Of a DNA stretch of 64,000 bases, positions 1 to 7,855 are shown in pieces. The DNA is taken from contig NZ_ML769321.1 of NCBI RefSeq assembly GCF_009720365.1, forward strand, positions 62,001 to 126,000, read 5' to 3'. Below the pieces are notes generated by a model that was given only the letters and a program-made list of their open reading frames with translations, did not search any database and was not told the origin of the DNA. The position numbers were made by a program, and so were the translations under genes. Numbering within the stretch: position 1 is the first letter of the stretch; each line of letters starts with the position of its first letter. Origin of the DNA: Catellatospora paridis. GTDB lineage: Bacteria > Actinomycetota > Actinomycetes > Mycobacteriales > Micromonosporaceae.

Positions 1-79
1 CCATCTGCCGGAACCGGTCGGCCATCCGCTGCGCGTGGCCGCTCGCGGTCTCGGTCACCCACCGCGTCTGCCGTCCCAT
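1..79 (-). CDS. Probable class I SAM-dependent methyltransferase, N-terminal fragment
   Basis: Only the first 26 codons are inside the window; the gene runs off the left edge. It starts at an ATG at 79 and reads MGRQTRWVTETASGHAQRMA and onward. This resembles the N-terminus of a common actinobacterial family of small class I SAM-dependent methyltransferases, in which a Glu/Asp-rich helix precedes the DAGCGTGR SAM motif. The motif itself lies outside the window, so the family call rests on recall of the N-terminal pattern. It is divergent from the enolase-superfamily gene, and about 160 bp separate the two starts. Confidence 0.45.
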   Translation of the reverse strand, partial: MGRQTRWVTETASGHAQRMADRFRQM

Positions 80-154
80 GCCCGCCCCCACTCCATCCGT
101 CCCGCCCAGCCTGCCACCTCCGCTCTGCCCCGCGTCGTCCGGGCGGCCCGCCCC

Positions 155-184
155 TTGACAGCCGTGATCATCGTGCGGAGCATG
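155..184 (+). promoter_or_regulatory. Possible promoter for the enolase-superfamily gene
   Basis: A perfect TTGACA -35 hexamer lies at 155-160. The -10 expected 17-18 bp downstream is weak (around 178-184, GAGCAT/AGCATG). The hexamer is about 80 bp upstream of the ATG at 239. Only the -35 is convincing. Confidence 0.3.
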
Positions 185-238
185 GCGGAGTCCCACCCGG
201 AGTCTCCGGCCCGAACGCGGGCAAGAGGGCGGTATCAC

Positions 239-1327
239 ATGAGTGCGGTCACACACGCGCAGGCTTACCTGGTCGACGTCGAGGTGGAGACGGTACGCAC
301 CGACGCGGTGCAGGCGTTCCTCAAGCAGGAGACGGTGTTCGTCGAGATCACCACCGCCGACGGCGGCCACGGCACCGGTTACACCTACACCATCGGCACC
401 GGCGGCACCGCCGTTCTGGCGATGCTGCGCGATCACCTGCTGCCCCGCCTCATCGGCGCCGACGCGCGGCGGGTCGAGGCGGTCTGGCACGACCTGTTCG
501 CCGCCACCCGCGCGACCACCGTCGGCGCGATCACGTCGCTGGCGCTGGCGGCGGTCGACACCGCACTGTGGGACTGGCGGTGCCGCTCGGCGGGCCTGCC
601 GCTGTGGGTGATGGCCGGTGGCGCGAAGGACCGCATCCCGCTCTACGACACCGAGGGCGGCTGGCTGCACCTGTCCACCGACGAGCTGGTCGACGGCGCG
701 AAGCGGTCCCAGGCGGCCGGTCTGCCCGGCGTGAAGATCAAGATTGGGAAGCCGTCGGCGGCCGAGGACGTCGAGCGCGTCGCCGCGCTGCGCGCCGCGG
801 TGGGCCCGGCGTTCGACGTGATGGTCGACGCGAACCAGTCGCTGACCGGGGCCGAGGCCGTCCGGCGGGCGCGCCTGCTCGAACCGTACGACCTGGCCTG
901 GCTGGAGGAACCGCTGCCCGCCGATGACGTCGCCGGGCACGAGGCGCTGGCGAGGTCGACCTCGATCCCGGTCGCCGTCGGCGAATCGCTGTACTCCGTC
1001 GGCCAGTTCCGGGAGTACCTGCAGCGCCAGGCCGCCGGCATCGTGCAGGTCGACGTCGCCCGCATCGGCGGGATCACGCCGTGGCTCAAGGTCGCCCACC
1101 TGGCCGAGGCGTTCAACGTCGCGGTGTGCCCGCACTTCCTGATGGAGCTGCACGTCAGCCTGTGCTGCGCGGTGCCCGCCAGCCGCTACCTCGAGCACAT
1201 CCCGCAGCTGCGGGCGATCACCCGGGAGTCGATGGCCGTCGTCGACGGTCACGCCGTCGCCCCGAGCACCCCCGGCCTCGGCATCAGCTGGGACCGCGAT
1301 CAGATCGACAACCGCAGGGTCGCCTGA
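239..1327 (+). CDS. Enolase-superfamily (mandelate racemase/muconate lactonizing) enzyme
   Basis: A 362-residue protein of the mandelate racemase/muconate lactonizing enzyme group, which abstracts a proton alpha to a carboxylate with Mg2+ help. The frame is open from 35, but the ATG at 239 is chosen because it follows an AAGAGGG-type ribosome site and family N-termini begin close to MSAVTHAQAYLVDVEVE. The K166-I-K168 pair (second-strand base) is present. The three metal ligands are D197 (MVDAN), E223 (WLEEP) and E249 (VGES), and H299 (CPHF) is also visible. Acid-sugar dehydratases and cycloisomerases of this group have the same residues, so the substrate cannot be read. The gene stands alone, convergent with the peptidase operon. 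Confidence 0.85.
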   Translation: MSAVTHAQAYLVDVEVETVRTDAVQAFLKQETVFVEITTADGGHGTGYTYTIGTGGTAVLAMLRDHLLPRLIGADARRVEAVWHDLFAATRATTVGAITSLALAAVDTALWDWRCRSAGLPLWVMAGGAKDRIPLYDTEGGWLHLSTDELVDGAKRSQAAGLPGVKIKIGKPSAAEDVERVAALRAAVGPAFDVMVDANQSLTGAEAVRRARLLEPYDLAWLEEPLPADDVAGHEALARSTSIPVAVGESLYSVGQFREYLQRQAAGIVQVDVARIGGITPWLKVAHLAEAFNVAVCPHFLMELHVSLCCAVPASRYLEHIPQLRAITRESMAVVDGHAVAPSTPGLGISWDRDQIDNRRVA

Positions 1328-1342
1328 CGGCACGTGCCCGCC

Positions 1343-3844
1343 TCACGGCGCGGCCGGCTTGCCCCGCCGGGTCTCGTACACGCGCTCGGCGGCCGCGACG
1401 ATGACGCAGTAGTTGCCGATGGCCCGGTTGGCGCGGTGGTTGCGGGGCAGGTCCCTGGCGTGGAGCGCGCGCATCGCCTCGCCGCCCAGCGCCCGCAGCA
1501 CGGCGTCGTCGGCGGACGCCGCGGTGACCGCCCCGGTGGACAGCCGGGACAGCCAGACGGTGTTCAGCTCGGTCAGGCCCACCCCGTAGGAGAGGTTGCT
1601 GCTGTACGCGCAGGCGGTCGGCCGGGTGATGCTGCCCGGCCGGATCGCCGCCGCGTAGCGGTCCAGCTCGGCGACCTGAGCGTCGTCGAACCTGGTGAAG
1701 GAGTCGGTGCTCGCGACGAACGTCCCGGTGCCGGTCCACACGAGCGCGGCGACCGACAGCAGCGCGGGCAGCAGCGCCGCGGCGACCAGCGCCGGCGGCC
1801 GCCGGAATGGCTCGTCGGTGCGGGTGCGCCGGTGCACCGCCAGCGCTCCCGCGGCGGCACACAGCGCGGCCAGCGCCGTCGCCACCGACGCGAGCGCGAG
1901 GATCGCCCCGCCCAGCCCGGTGGTCTGCGGCACCGGCATCCGGGACAGGCACTGCGACAGGGTGTCCGTCGGGCAGCCCAGCACGGCCAGGTGGGCGAGC
2001 TGCTCGACGACGAGCAACGGGGCGGCGGTCAGCGCGGCCGCCCCCGCCAGCACGGCAGCCTCGCCGACCCGTCTGCGGCCACCCCGCCACAGGCCCAGCA
2101 CGAGCCCGCAGGCCGCGGTGGCCGCGGCGGACCCGGCACCCAGGACGAGGAACGCGGTCCACCACTGCCCGTCCCGGAGCAGGCCCGTGAGGTAGGGGTG
2201 CAGTGGCAGCAGCACGGCCGGGAAACCGGCCACGATGAGCGCGACCCCGGTCAGCCAGGCACGCCAGGTGCCGCGGGTGGTGCGCAGCAGCCCGGCGAGC
2301 GGGTAGAGGCAGCCCCACGCGACGCAGGCGGCCAGCACCGGGTTCAGCACCGCGGCGCCCACCCCGATGCCCAGCGTCTGCCAGGTCGGATAGGACGACG
2401 ACAGCATCGCCAGCGCCATGAACCAGGTGGACGCCCAGAGGCCGAACACGGCCGCCGACGCGGTCACCCCGAACGCGGCCGAGCGTCCCGGGCGTGGCGT
2501 GCCACGCAACCGGGTGTACGCGCTGAGCACGGCCCAGCGCAGGTAGACCTGGCACAGCACGAGCAGGGCCAGCGCCGTCACCGCGCCGAACAGCGGCTCC
2601 GCGCCGGCGATCATCGCCCAGCTGCCCACGTCCGGCATGGCCGGCACGGCGACCTGCCCGGTCAGCACGCCGGCCGTCAGCGCGAGCGCGGCCCGCCACG
2701 TCGCCGGCGCGCGGTCGGCCTGCTCGGCCAGCGCGTGCTGGACCGCCCGCCAGGCCGACCCGGCCAGCGCCGCGGCCGCGCACGCGCCCAGCACCAGTCC
2801 CACCACCCAGTCCCGCACGAAGGTCGCGCCGGGCATGACGTTGCTGAGCAGAAAGGACAGCAGCGGGTAGGCGTACCCGAGCAGCAGGCCCGCGCCGAGC
2901 GCCTCCCCGGCGCCGACCCGGAACAGCACCGGCTCGCCGCGCAGCGCCGCCACCCGGTCCGGGCCGTCGGGGTGGTTGGACAGCAGCCGCCACCAGCGCC
3001 GGGGCCGGTCGGCGAGGGCCGCTTCGAGGCTGTCGGGGTCGCCGGTGGCGGCCGCGGCACGCGCGTCGGCGTAGTACTCGCGGGCGCGCAGCACCGCGGT
3101 CCGGGCCAGCCACAGCACCAGCACGAACAGCCCGACTCGCCACCACACCTCGGTGATCATCTTCGGTTCCACGGCCGCGTAGAGCAGCGCCGGCAGCGCC
3201 GCCGCGAGCAGGAACGCCCACCACAGGGCCAGAGTGAGGTAGGTGATGTCGATGTCGCGGTTGCGCACGTGCGCGAGCTCGTGGAACAGCACCCCGCGCA
3301 GCGCGCGCGGGTCGCGTGCGCCCCGGGCCAGCAGCCCGGCGTCCAGCAGCAGCCGGTACCGGCCCAGCCGCCCGTAGGCGCGCGCGCCGGTCGTCGGGCG
3401 CAGCGTGGCCACGTCGACGCGCACCGGCTGCCCGGCCTCGGCGAGCACCTCCCGGACCCGGTCGGCCGGGGCACCGCCCAGCGCGGCGAGCGGGACCGCC
3501 GGTCCGCGGCGGCGCACCAGCCACGGGGCCGCCAGGTATGCCGCCACCGCGACGGCCAGCAGCAGCGCCACCATCAGCGCGATCCGTCCCACGGCGGACA
3601 GGTACGCCGTGTCGATGCAGTCGCCGAAGCGTTCGGTCAGCACCGTCTCGTCCACGGCCAGCACGCTGCGGCGGGCGTCGTTGACGCAACCGACCCGGTC
3701 CACCGCGAGCGGGCCGTGGAACCGTCCGCCGGCCATCCCGGCGGGCCACAGGTAGACCAGCACCGAGCCGACGACGGTGCTCAACATCAGCAGCGCGAAC
3801 CTGGCCCCGGTGGCGCTGGGCAGCGCGAACGGATCCGGCCGCAT
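1343..3844 (-). CDS. Large multi-pass membrane metallopeptidase (M48/M56-like)
   Basis: An 833-residue protein with an N-terminal helix, then further helices, then the zinc-peptidase motif H188-E-L-A-H192 in the context LFHELAHVRNRDID. This layout matches membrane-bound M48/M56 peptidases. About ten more hydrophobic segments follow, and the protein ends in a soluble domain (about residues 690-833) with no recognised family. The M48/M56 core is usually 300-400 residues, so the long membrane tail is unusual. The ATG at 3844 shares its A with the TGA of the preceding gene (TGATG), so translation is coupled. It is the last gene of a three-gene operon with a lipoprotein and a one-helix protein, which suggests a membrane complex. 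Substrate unknown. Confidence 0.8.
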   Translation of the reverse strand: MRPDPFALPSATGARFALLMLSTVVGSVLVYLWPAGMAGGRFHGPLAVDRVGCVNDARRSVLAVDETVLTERFGDCIDTAYLSAVGRIALMVALLLAVAVAAYLAAPWLVRRRGPAVPLAALGGAPADRVREVLAEAGQPVRVDVATLRPTTGARAYGRLGRYRLLLDAGLLARGARDPRALRGVLFHELAHVRNRDIDITYLTLALWWAFLLAAALPALLYAAVEPKMITEVWWRVGLFVLVLWLARTAVLRAREYYADARAAAATGDPDSLEAALADRPRRWWRLLSNHPDGPDRVAALRGEPVLFRVGAGEALGAGLLLGYAYPLLSFLLSNVMPGATFVRDWVVGLVLGACAAAALAGSAWRAVQHALAEQADRAPATWRAALALTAGVLTGQVAVPAMPDVGSWAMIAGAEPLFGAVTALALLVLCQVYLRWAVLSAYTRLRGTPRPGRSAAFGVTASAAVFGLWASTWFMALAMLSSSYPTWQTLGIGVGAAVLNPVLAACVAWGCLYPLAGLLRTTRGTWRAWLTGVALIVAGFPAVLLPLHPYLTGLLRDGQWWTAFLVLGAGSAAATAACGLVLGLWRGGRRRVGEAAVLAGAAALTAAPLLVVEQLAHLAVLGCPTDTLSQCLSRMPVPQTTGLGGAILALASVATALAALCAAAGALAVHRRTRTDEPFRRPPALVAAALLPALLSVAALVWTGTGTFVASTDSFTRFDDAQVAELDRYAAAIRPGSITRPTACAYSSNLSYGVGLTELNTVWLSRLSTGAVTAASADDAVLRALGGEAMRALHARDLPRNHRANRAIGNYCVIVAAAERVYETRRGKPAAP

Positions 3845-4326
3845 CACGCCGGCCGGGTCAGTCGCGCCGCGATCAGGTTGGCCACCCGCTGGGCCCGTTC
3901 CGGATCCACCTTCGACTCGACGGCGAGCTGATACGCCAGCCGGCCGATCTCGGCCGCGTCCACGCTGGACAGCTGGGGCAGCGGCGTGTCGGCGCCCTGC
4001 GCGGCGACCCGGACCGCCAGCTGCCGTCGCAGCTTGCGCCGCTGCCACCAGCCGGTGGTCCGGCTCGTGATCCCGGCGGCCAGGACCTCGCAGGTCACCC
4101 CGTTGAGAATGGTCAGGATCAGGGCACTGAGCAGGGCGGCGCCGGTCGCGGCGTCGAACCCGACCGGGTCGTCGCCGGTGCTGCCCGCCAGCACGGACCG
4201 CACCGCGCGGTCCCGCCCGGTCGCGCTGCCGAAGAATCCCGCCGACACGACGCCGAGCAGGTCGACCTCTTCCGGCGCGATCTCGTCGAGGATCGAGCGG
4301 GCGGCGTCGTGGATGGTGGATGTCAT
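3844..4326 (-). CDS. Small one-helix membrane protein of the peptidase operon, unknown function
   Basis: A 160-residue protein I do not recognise. Residues about 60-88 (GAALLSALILTILNGVTCEV) form one hydrophobic segment. The rest is soluble and ends in a charged helical region (VDPERAQRVANLIAARL). The start ATG at 4326 overlaps the stop of the upstream lipoprotein (ATGA), and its own stop touches the next start. All three genes are therefore translationally coupled. It may be an adaptor or regulator of the downstream peptidase; this is an inference from gene order only. Confidence 0.7.
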   Translation of the reverse strand: MTSTIHDAARSILDEIAPEEVDLLGVVSAGFFGSATGRDRAVRSVLAGSTGDDPVGFDAATGAALLSALILTILNGVTCEVLAAGITSRTTGWWQRRKLRRQLAVRVAAQGADTPLPQLSSVDAAEIGRLAYQLAVESKVDPERAQRVANLIAARLTRPA

Positions 4327-4964
4327 GGGACCCTTTCGGCGCGGGTGACGGCGGCACGGACCGCGGTCGCGGTGACAGCGGTGTCGAGCTGGTAGAACGC
4401 GTTGTGGGCGAGCAGGAGCAGCAGCCCGCCCCGGCGCACCAGGATCTGGTCGGACAGGAACGGCGGGTAGCCGTCGGCGGTGGTGGTGAACCTGGTCGCG
4501 ACGGTCTCGTCGCCGAGGCCGGTGATCGATCCGGCGGTGATCCGGATCGTCAGCAGCGTGCCGTTCATGTCCCGCAGCGTGTACGACGGGCACTGCTCGG
4601 CGAAGCGGCGCGCCGCCAGCATCAGCGCAGTGGCGTCGGCGACGCTGAGCCGGGTCAGGGTGGTGTGCACGAACGGTCCGGTCTCGGTGCGCCGGAACTG
4701 GGTGACCGCGTCGGGTTCCGGCGGGTCGAAGTCGCCGGCGCAGCCGGTCGCCCCGCTGGTCGGCTGTTCGAAGTAGTCGAAGTGGACGAACCCGGCGGGC
4801 AGGTCCGCCGCGGTGAGCAGGGCGGCCTGCAGCGCCCCGGCGGGCGGGGAGGCGACCGCCGTCGACGGCGTGGGCAGTGGCACCAGGTCGGGGATCTCCT
4901 GCGGCATGCATCCGGACAGCAGCACGCAGCAGAGCAGTGACACGCGGAGACGAGGCCACTTCAC
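4323..4964 (-). CDS. Secreted lipoprotein, first gene of the peptidase operon
   Basis: A 213-residue predicted lipoprotein. The N-terminus VKWPRLRVSLLCCVLLSGCM has a basic n-region, a hydrophobic core and a lipobox (LLSGC), so it is expected to be lipidated and face outward. The mature part resembles small actinobacterial sensor-domain-like lipoproteins: LLTAADLPAGF near the start, and two disulfide-compatible cysteines (GCAGDF and QCPSY). It lacks an enzymatic motif. The GTG start has no clear Shine-Dalgarno; a TATAAC -10 at 4976-4971 places transcription at about the start codon, so it may be leaderless. It may present a ligand to the membrane peptidase encoded downstream. Confidence 0.75.
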   Translation of the reverse strand: MKWPRLRVSLLCCVLLSGCMPQEIPDLVPLPTPSTAVASPPAGALQAALLTAADLPAGFVHFDYFEQPTSGATGCAGDFDPPEPDAVTQFRRTETGPFVHTTLTRLSVADATALMLAARRFAEQCPSYTLRDMNGTLLTIRITAGSITGLGDETVATRFTTTADGYPPFLSDQILVRRGGLLLLLAHNAFYQLDTAVTATAVRAAVTRAERVP

Positions 4965-4970
4965 CCCGTA

Positions 4971-4976
4971 GTTATA
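4971..4976 (-). promoter_or_regulatory. -10 element of the peptidase operon (leaderless start)
   Basis: On the minus strand TATAAC (4976-4971) is followed six bases later by the GTG start at 4964. That is the spacing expected of a leaderless transcript. No convincing -35 is seen. Confidence 0.45.
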
Positions 4977-5061
4977 GATCGACGCCGGCCGGTCCGGCAC
5001 CCCCCGAACCGGTCGTCGTGAGTGTTCACCCGGAGCAGCGATGGCGGCCGTGTCGCAGCGG

Positions 5062-5742
5062 TCAGTACCGGGCCTGCTCGCGATAGGGCTTGACCGAGGC
5101 GGGCACCGGGGTGGCCTCGGTGTCCAAGTAACGCACGGTGAACGCGCCCGTGTAGCCGAACACCGGCCCGAACCACGGGTTGACCACCTGCACGTCGATC
5201 CGGAAGACGTCTGCCGCGTCGTCATACCGCTCGTGGACCTCGGCGACCGCGGTGGCGGCCGCGGGCAGGGCCGTGTCGACGCCTGGTCCGCGGAAGCGCA
5301 TCTGCCCGCTGCGCAGGTGCAGCCCGCCCTGCTCGTCGACGCGCAGGTGCAGGTCGGCGGCGATGTGCTGGTGGGTGCCGAGGTAGTCGACGATGACCTC
5401 GCGGTGCGGGTCCCAGACCATCGTGGCATCGAAGCGGCGGCGTCGCCGGGGCAGTTCGAAGGTGCGCACGAAGGTGAGCGTCTCGCGGCCGTACGAGTCG
5501 GGGTAGGCGTAGTTCTCGATGGTGAAGGGCACGTTGCGGCCCTGCTCCGGGAACATGATGTTGCGCATCGTGCCCAGCGCGAGGAACGGCCGGGTGTACG
5601 CCGGTCCGCGCCAGATGCGGTCCATGACGCCGTGCCCGACGCAGCCGCGCCCGTCGGTGCTGGTGAAGCCGAAGCGCTCACGCAGGCGCGGGTGCAGGCG
5701 GTCGAAGTCGGCGCCGAGTGCGGTGTGGAACAGGGAGTTCAC
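5062..5742 (-). CDS. DUF4166 domain-containing protein
   Basis: A 226-residue soluble protein starting at a GTG (NSLFHTALGADFDRLHPRL). The N-terminal region and the conserved GTMRNIMFPEQGRNVPFTIE block match the DUF4166 family, whose biochemical role is unknown. The start overlaps the stop of the upstream SRPBCC gene by four bases (GTGA), so the two are translationally coupled. They share the operator-covered promoter at 6314-6368. No signal peptide or membrane segment. Family members elsewhere sit beside lipid or polyketide-cyclase-like genes, consistent with the SRPBCC partner here, but no reaction can be assigned. Confidence 0.75.
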   Translation of the reverse strand: MNSLFHTALGADFDRLHPRLRERFGFTSTDGRGCVGHGVMDRIWRGPAYTRPFLALGTMRNIMFPEQGRNVPFTIENYAYPDSYGRETLTFVRTFELPRRRRRFDATMVWDPHREVIVDYLGTHQHIAADLHLRVDEQGGLHLRSGQMRFRGPGVDTALPAAATAVAEVHERYDDAADVFRIDVQVVNPWFGPVFGYTGAFTVRYLDTEATPVPASVKPYREQARY

Positions 5743-6299
5743 AGTGCCTCCAGCAGGGTTGGGGCGCGACCGGCGGTCCGGTCCGGTGCAATGCGCAGGC
5801 AGCGGCGGGCCGACGGCGCGCCCCAGCGGGGGAGCAGCCGCAGCGGCGAGCGCCGGGGTGGGACGCCGTCCTCCAGCCAGATGCGCAGGCGGTCGAACGA
5901 CCAGGCGGTCGCCCAGCCCATCAGCGGCCGCATGAGCAGGTCGAGCAGCGGCCAGCGCGGCGTGTAGTCGTACCCGGTCAGGAAGCGCACCCCGGTGGGG
6001 GTGGGCACGTAGCGCCAGTAGCCGGAGCCGGTCATCAGCGGGGAGTGGAAGCGCAGTGCGGAGGTGCGGGTGCCGTCCGGGCGCGTGTGCTCGCCGGCGG
6101 TCACCCCCTCGCCCGCGACGGTGAGGCCGGGGGCGAGCCGGGTCGCGTAGCGGAAGCGCTGCGGGTCGGTGCCGGGGAGGTAGGCGATGGTGGTGAACCG
6201 GGCGTCCCAGCGCTGGTGCAGGGCCGGGTCCTGGGTGAACTGCCACACCGTGTCGAGGTCGGCCCGGATGTGCACCTCGATGTAGAGCCCGCGTCCCAT
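5739..6299 (-). CDS. SRPBCC-fold (polyketide cyclase/START-like) protein
   Basis: A 186-residue protein with the start of an SRPBCC (helix-grip) fold: YIEVHIRADLDTVWQFTQDP followed by LHQRWDARFTTI. Such proteins bind hydrophobic ligands in an internal cavity. The frame is open back to 6365 through the operator region, but the ATG at 6299 follows a purine-rich AGAGAGGGGGGT site and is the sensible start. It is first in a two-gene operon with the DUF4166 gene. Regulation is probably by a TetR-like repressor acting at the twin palindromes just upstream. No ligand is predicted. Confidence 0.75.
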   Translation of the reverse strand: MGRGLYIEVHIRADLDTVWQFTQDPALHQRWDARFTTIAYLPGTDPQRFRYATRLAPGLTVAGEGVTAGEHTRPDGTRTSALRFHSPLMTGSGYWRYVPTPTGVRFLTGYDYTPRWPLLDLLMRPLMGWATAWSFDRLRIWLEDGVPPRRSPLRLLPRWGAPSARRCLRIAPDRTAGRAPTLLEAL

Positions 6300-6313
6300 C
6301 GGTCCACCCCCCT

Positions 6314-6368
6314 CTCTTGAGCGGTCGCTCAAACAGACTGTACGACTGTTTGAGCGACCGCTCAAGAG
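6314..6368 (-). promoter_or_regulatory. Promoter overlapped by twin TetR-type operators
   Basis: A perfect 23-bp inverted repeat (6314-6336 and 6346-6368, 9-nt centre) contains two 16-bp near-palindromes, TTGAGCGGTCGCTCAA (6317-6332) and its complement (6350-6365). Their centres are 33 bp apart, about three helical turns. On the minus strand TTGAGC (6365-6360), a 17-bp spacer and TACAGT (6342-6337) form a good promoter. One palindrome covers the -35 and the other the expected start of transcription. No T-run follows, so a terminator is less likely. No TetR gene lies in the window. Confidence 0.7.
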
Positions 6369-6384
6369 GAGATTTCGGGCGGGC

Positions 6385-7185
6385 TCAGCGCAGCGAAGCC
6401 GCGTACGCGGCCGGGGACACCCCGATCGCGGCCGTGACCTCGCGGACCAGGTGCGCCTGGTCGCTGTAGCCCAGCTCCGCGGCGACCGCCGCCCAGTCCA
6501 CCTCGCCCTCGGCCTGCTCGATCGCCCCGTGCACCCGGTAACGCAGGATCACTTGCTTCGGTCCGATGCCGACGTACTGCGTGAACAGCCGTTGCAGCGA
6601 GCGCGCCGACATGGCGGCCTCCCGCGCCAGGTCGTCCACGCGGCGCAGCCCGCCGTCCTGCCGCACGCGGTCCACCAGCCGCATCGCGAGCCGCACGGAC
6701 TCGTCCGGGTCCGGGCGCAGGCCCAGCAGCAGCTCGTCGAGCACCGCGGCCGCCGCCGGGTCACCCGCCGCGGCGGCGAGCCGGCCACCGGGGTCGGCGA
6801 CCGGCAGCACCTGTGCCAGCGGCACCCGCCGACCGGTCAGTTCCGCCGGGGAGCGGCCCGAGAACGCCCGGAACGCGCCCGGCCGGAACTGCACGCCGCG
6901 CACCCAGCCGCGGTCCGCCAGCTTGATCGAGAACAGCTCCCGGGCTATGCCGGACACCTCCGAGGTCACCGGGTCGTCCCGGGTCGGCCGAAGCACGACG
7001 AGGTTCACCGCCGGGTGCCCGACGACGTGCTGCGCGTACGGCTGGTCCAGGTCCCAGTCGATGAACCAGTAGTGCTCGACCAGCCCGGCCAGCTCCGCGG
7101 CCGGTGCCAGCCGCCGGAACCGGACCTGCCGCATCAGCTCGGCAGGGTCGACGATGCCCCGGGTGTCCCGGCGTGGCTGTCGCAT
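6385..7185 (-). CDS. AraC-family transcriptional regulator
   Basis: A 266-residue regulator. The N-terminal half (LVEHYWFIDWDL, then VNLVVLRPTRDD) resembles the cupin-like sensor region found in many actinobacterial AraC proteins. The C-terminal 90 residues form the double helix-turn-helix (DLAREAAMSARSLQRLFTQY and ELGYSDQAHLVREVTAAIG). The final GVSPAAYAASLR is the standard AraC ending. It lies on the same strand as the SRPBCC/DUF4166 pair but is separated from it by a dedicated promoter. It is divergent from the TIGR03086 gene at 7228 with 42 bp between starts, which makes that gene a likely target. Confidence 0.85.
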   Translation of the reverse strand: MRQPRRDTRGIVDPAELMRQVRFRRLAPAAELAGLVEHYWFIDWDLDQPYAQHVVGHPAVNLVVLRPTRDDPVTSEVSGIARELFSIKLADRGWVRGVQFRPGAFRAFSGRSPAELTGRRVPLAQVLPVADPGGRLAAAAGDPAAAAVLDELLLGLRPDPDESVRLAMRLVDRVRQDGGLRRVDDLAREAAMSARSLQRLFTQYVGIGPKQVILRYRVHGAIEQAEGEVDWAAVAAELGYSDQAHLVREVTAAIGVSPAAYAASLR

Positions 7186-7215
7186 TTGTTCAAGACCTTC
7201 CGAAGCGCTGCTGGT

Positions 7216-7221
7216 TAGCGT
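7216..7221 (+). promoter_or_regulatory. -10 element of a leaderless TIGR03086 gene
   Basis: TAGCGT at 7216-7221 is followed by six bases and the ATG at 7228. Only a poor GGGCGG sequence could act as a ribosome site and it abuts the ATG, so a leaderless transcript is likely. The same TAGCGT-to-ATG arrangement occurs at 57045. Confidence 0.4.
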
Positions 7222-7227
7222 GGGCGG

Positions 7228-7803
7228 ATGACCACGATCTCGAAACTACTGCGAGAGTCCGCCGACGTCGCCCTACCGGTGCTCCAGGGCATCACCGACG
7301 AGCAGCTCACCGCCGCCACCCCGTGTGCCGAGTTCCGGGTCGGCGATCTGGTCAACCACCTGTTCCAGGTCGTCGTCAACTTCCAGGGTCTGGCCCGCCG
7401 GGAGGCGGCCGACTTCTCCGGCACGCCCGACGTGCTCGGCACGGATTGGCGTGCCCGCTTCGTCACGGAGACGGACGCGCTGGTGCAGGCCTGGACACCG
7501 GAGTCGGTCCTGGAGGGCGTCTCGCCCGGCATGGGACTGCCGCAGCCGACCGTCGGCAGCATGGCGCTGCTCGACCTCACGCTGCACGCGTGGGACCTGG
7601 CCGTGGCGACGGACCGGCCGTACACCCCGGATCCGGCCGCGGTCGAGGAACTGCTGGTGATGGTCGACGAGATGGGGCCGAAGGCTCGGGAGTGGAAGGT
7701 GTTCGGCGAGCCCGTGCCGACGGCTCCCGACGCGGACCCCTTCACGCGCCTGCTCGGCAGGACCGGCCGCGACCCCGCTTGGCATCGGCCGCAGGCCGGA
7801 TGA
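7228..7803 (+). CDS. TIGR03086-type DinB/MDMPI-like protein
   Basis: A 191-residue protein of the actinobacterial TIGR03086 family. These have the four-helix DinB/mycothiol-dependent maleylpyruvate isomerase fold and are thought to bind a divalent metal. The family signature PCAEFRVGDLVNHLFQVVVN is present at residues about 32-51, and DLTLHAWDLAVATD carries the second conserved His. Members are implicated in mycothiol-linked thiol chemistry, but few have been tested. It is divergent from the AraC regulator. A relative of the same family lies at 34067. Confidence 0.8.
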   Translation: MTTISKLLRESADVALPVLQGITDEQLTAATPCAEFRVGDLVNHLFQVVVNFQGLARREAADFSGTPDVLGTDWRARFVTETDALVQAWTPESVLEGVSPGMGLPQPTVGSMALLDLTLHAWDLAVATDRPYTPDPAAVEELLVMVDEMGPKAREWKVFGEPVPTAPDADPFTRLLGRTGRDPAWHRPQAG

Positions 7804-7810
7804 CGTCGGA

Positions 7811-7848
7811 CGGCCGCATCCGGGCGGGTCACCACCCGGATGCGGCCG
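7811..7848. terminator. Bidirectional terminator hairpin
   Basis: A perfect 14-bp stem (7811-7824 with 7835-7848) and a 10-nt loop lie between the convergent stops of the TIGR03086 gene (7803) and the GH27 gene (7856). GC-rich stems without a long U-run are usual for terminators in this kind of genome. Confidence 0.7.
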
Positions 7849-7855
7849 TACGGGT

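Noticed and set aside
1334-3931. A long plus-strand open frame opposite the membrane peptidase
   Set aside because: Its translation is a low-complexity Arg/Gly/Gln-rich string, and the minus strand has HELAH, transmembrane helices and coupled starts.
6314-6368. Reading the twin palindromes as a rho-independent terminator of the AraC gene
   Set aside because: The stem is followed by a G-run and ribosome site rather than T residues, and a 17-bp-spaced promoter is embedded. I keep the operator reading, though both roles are possible.
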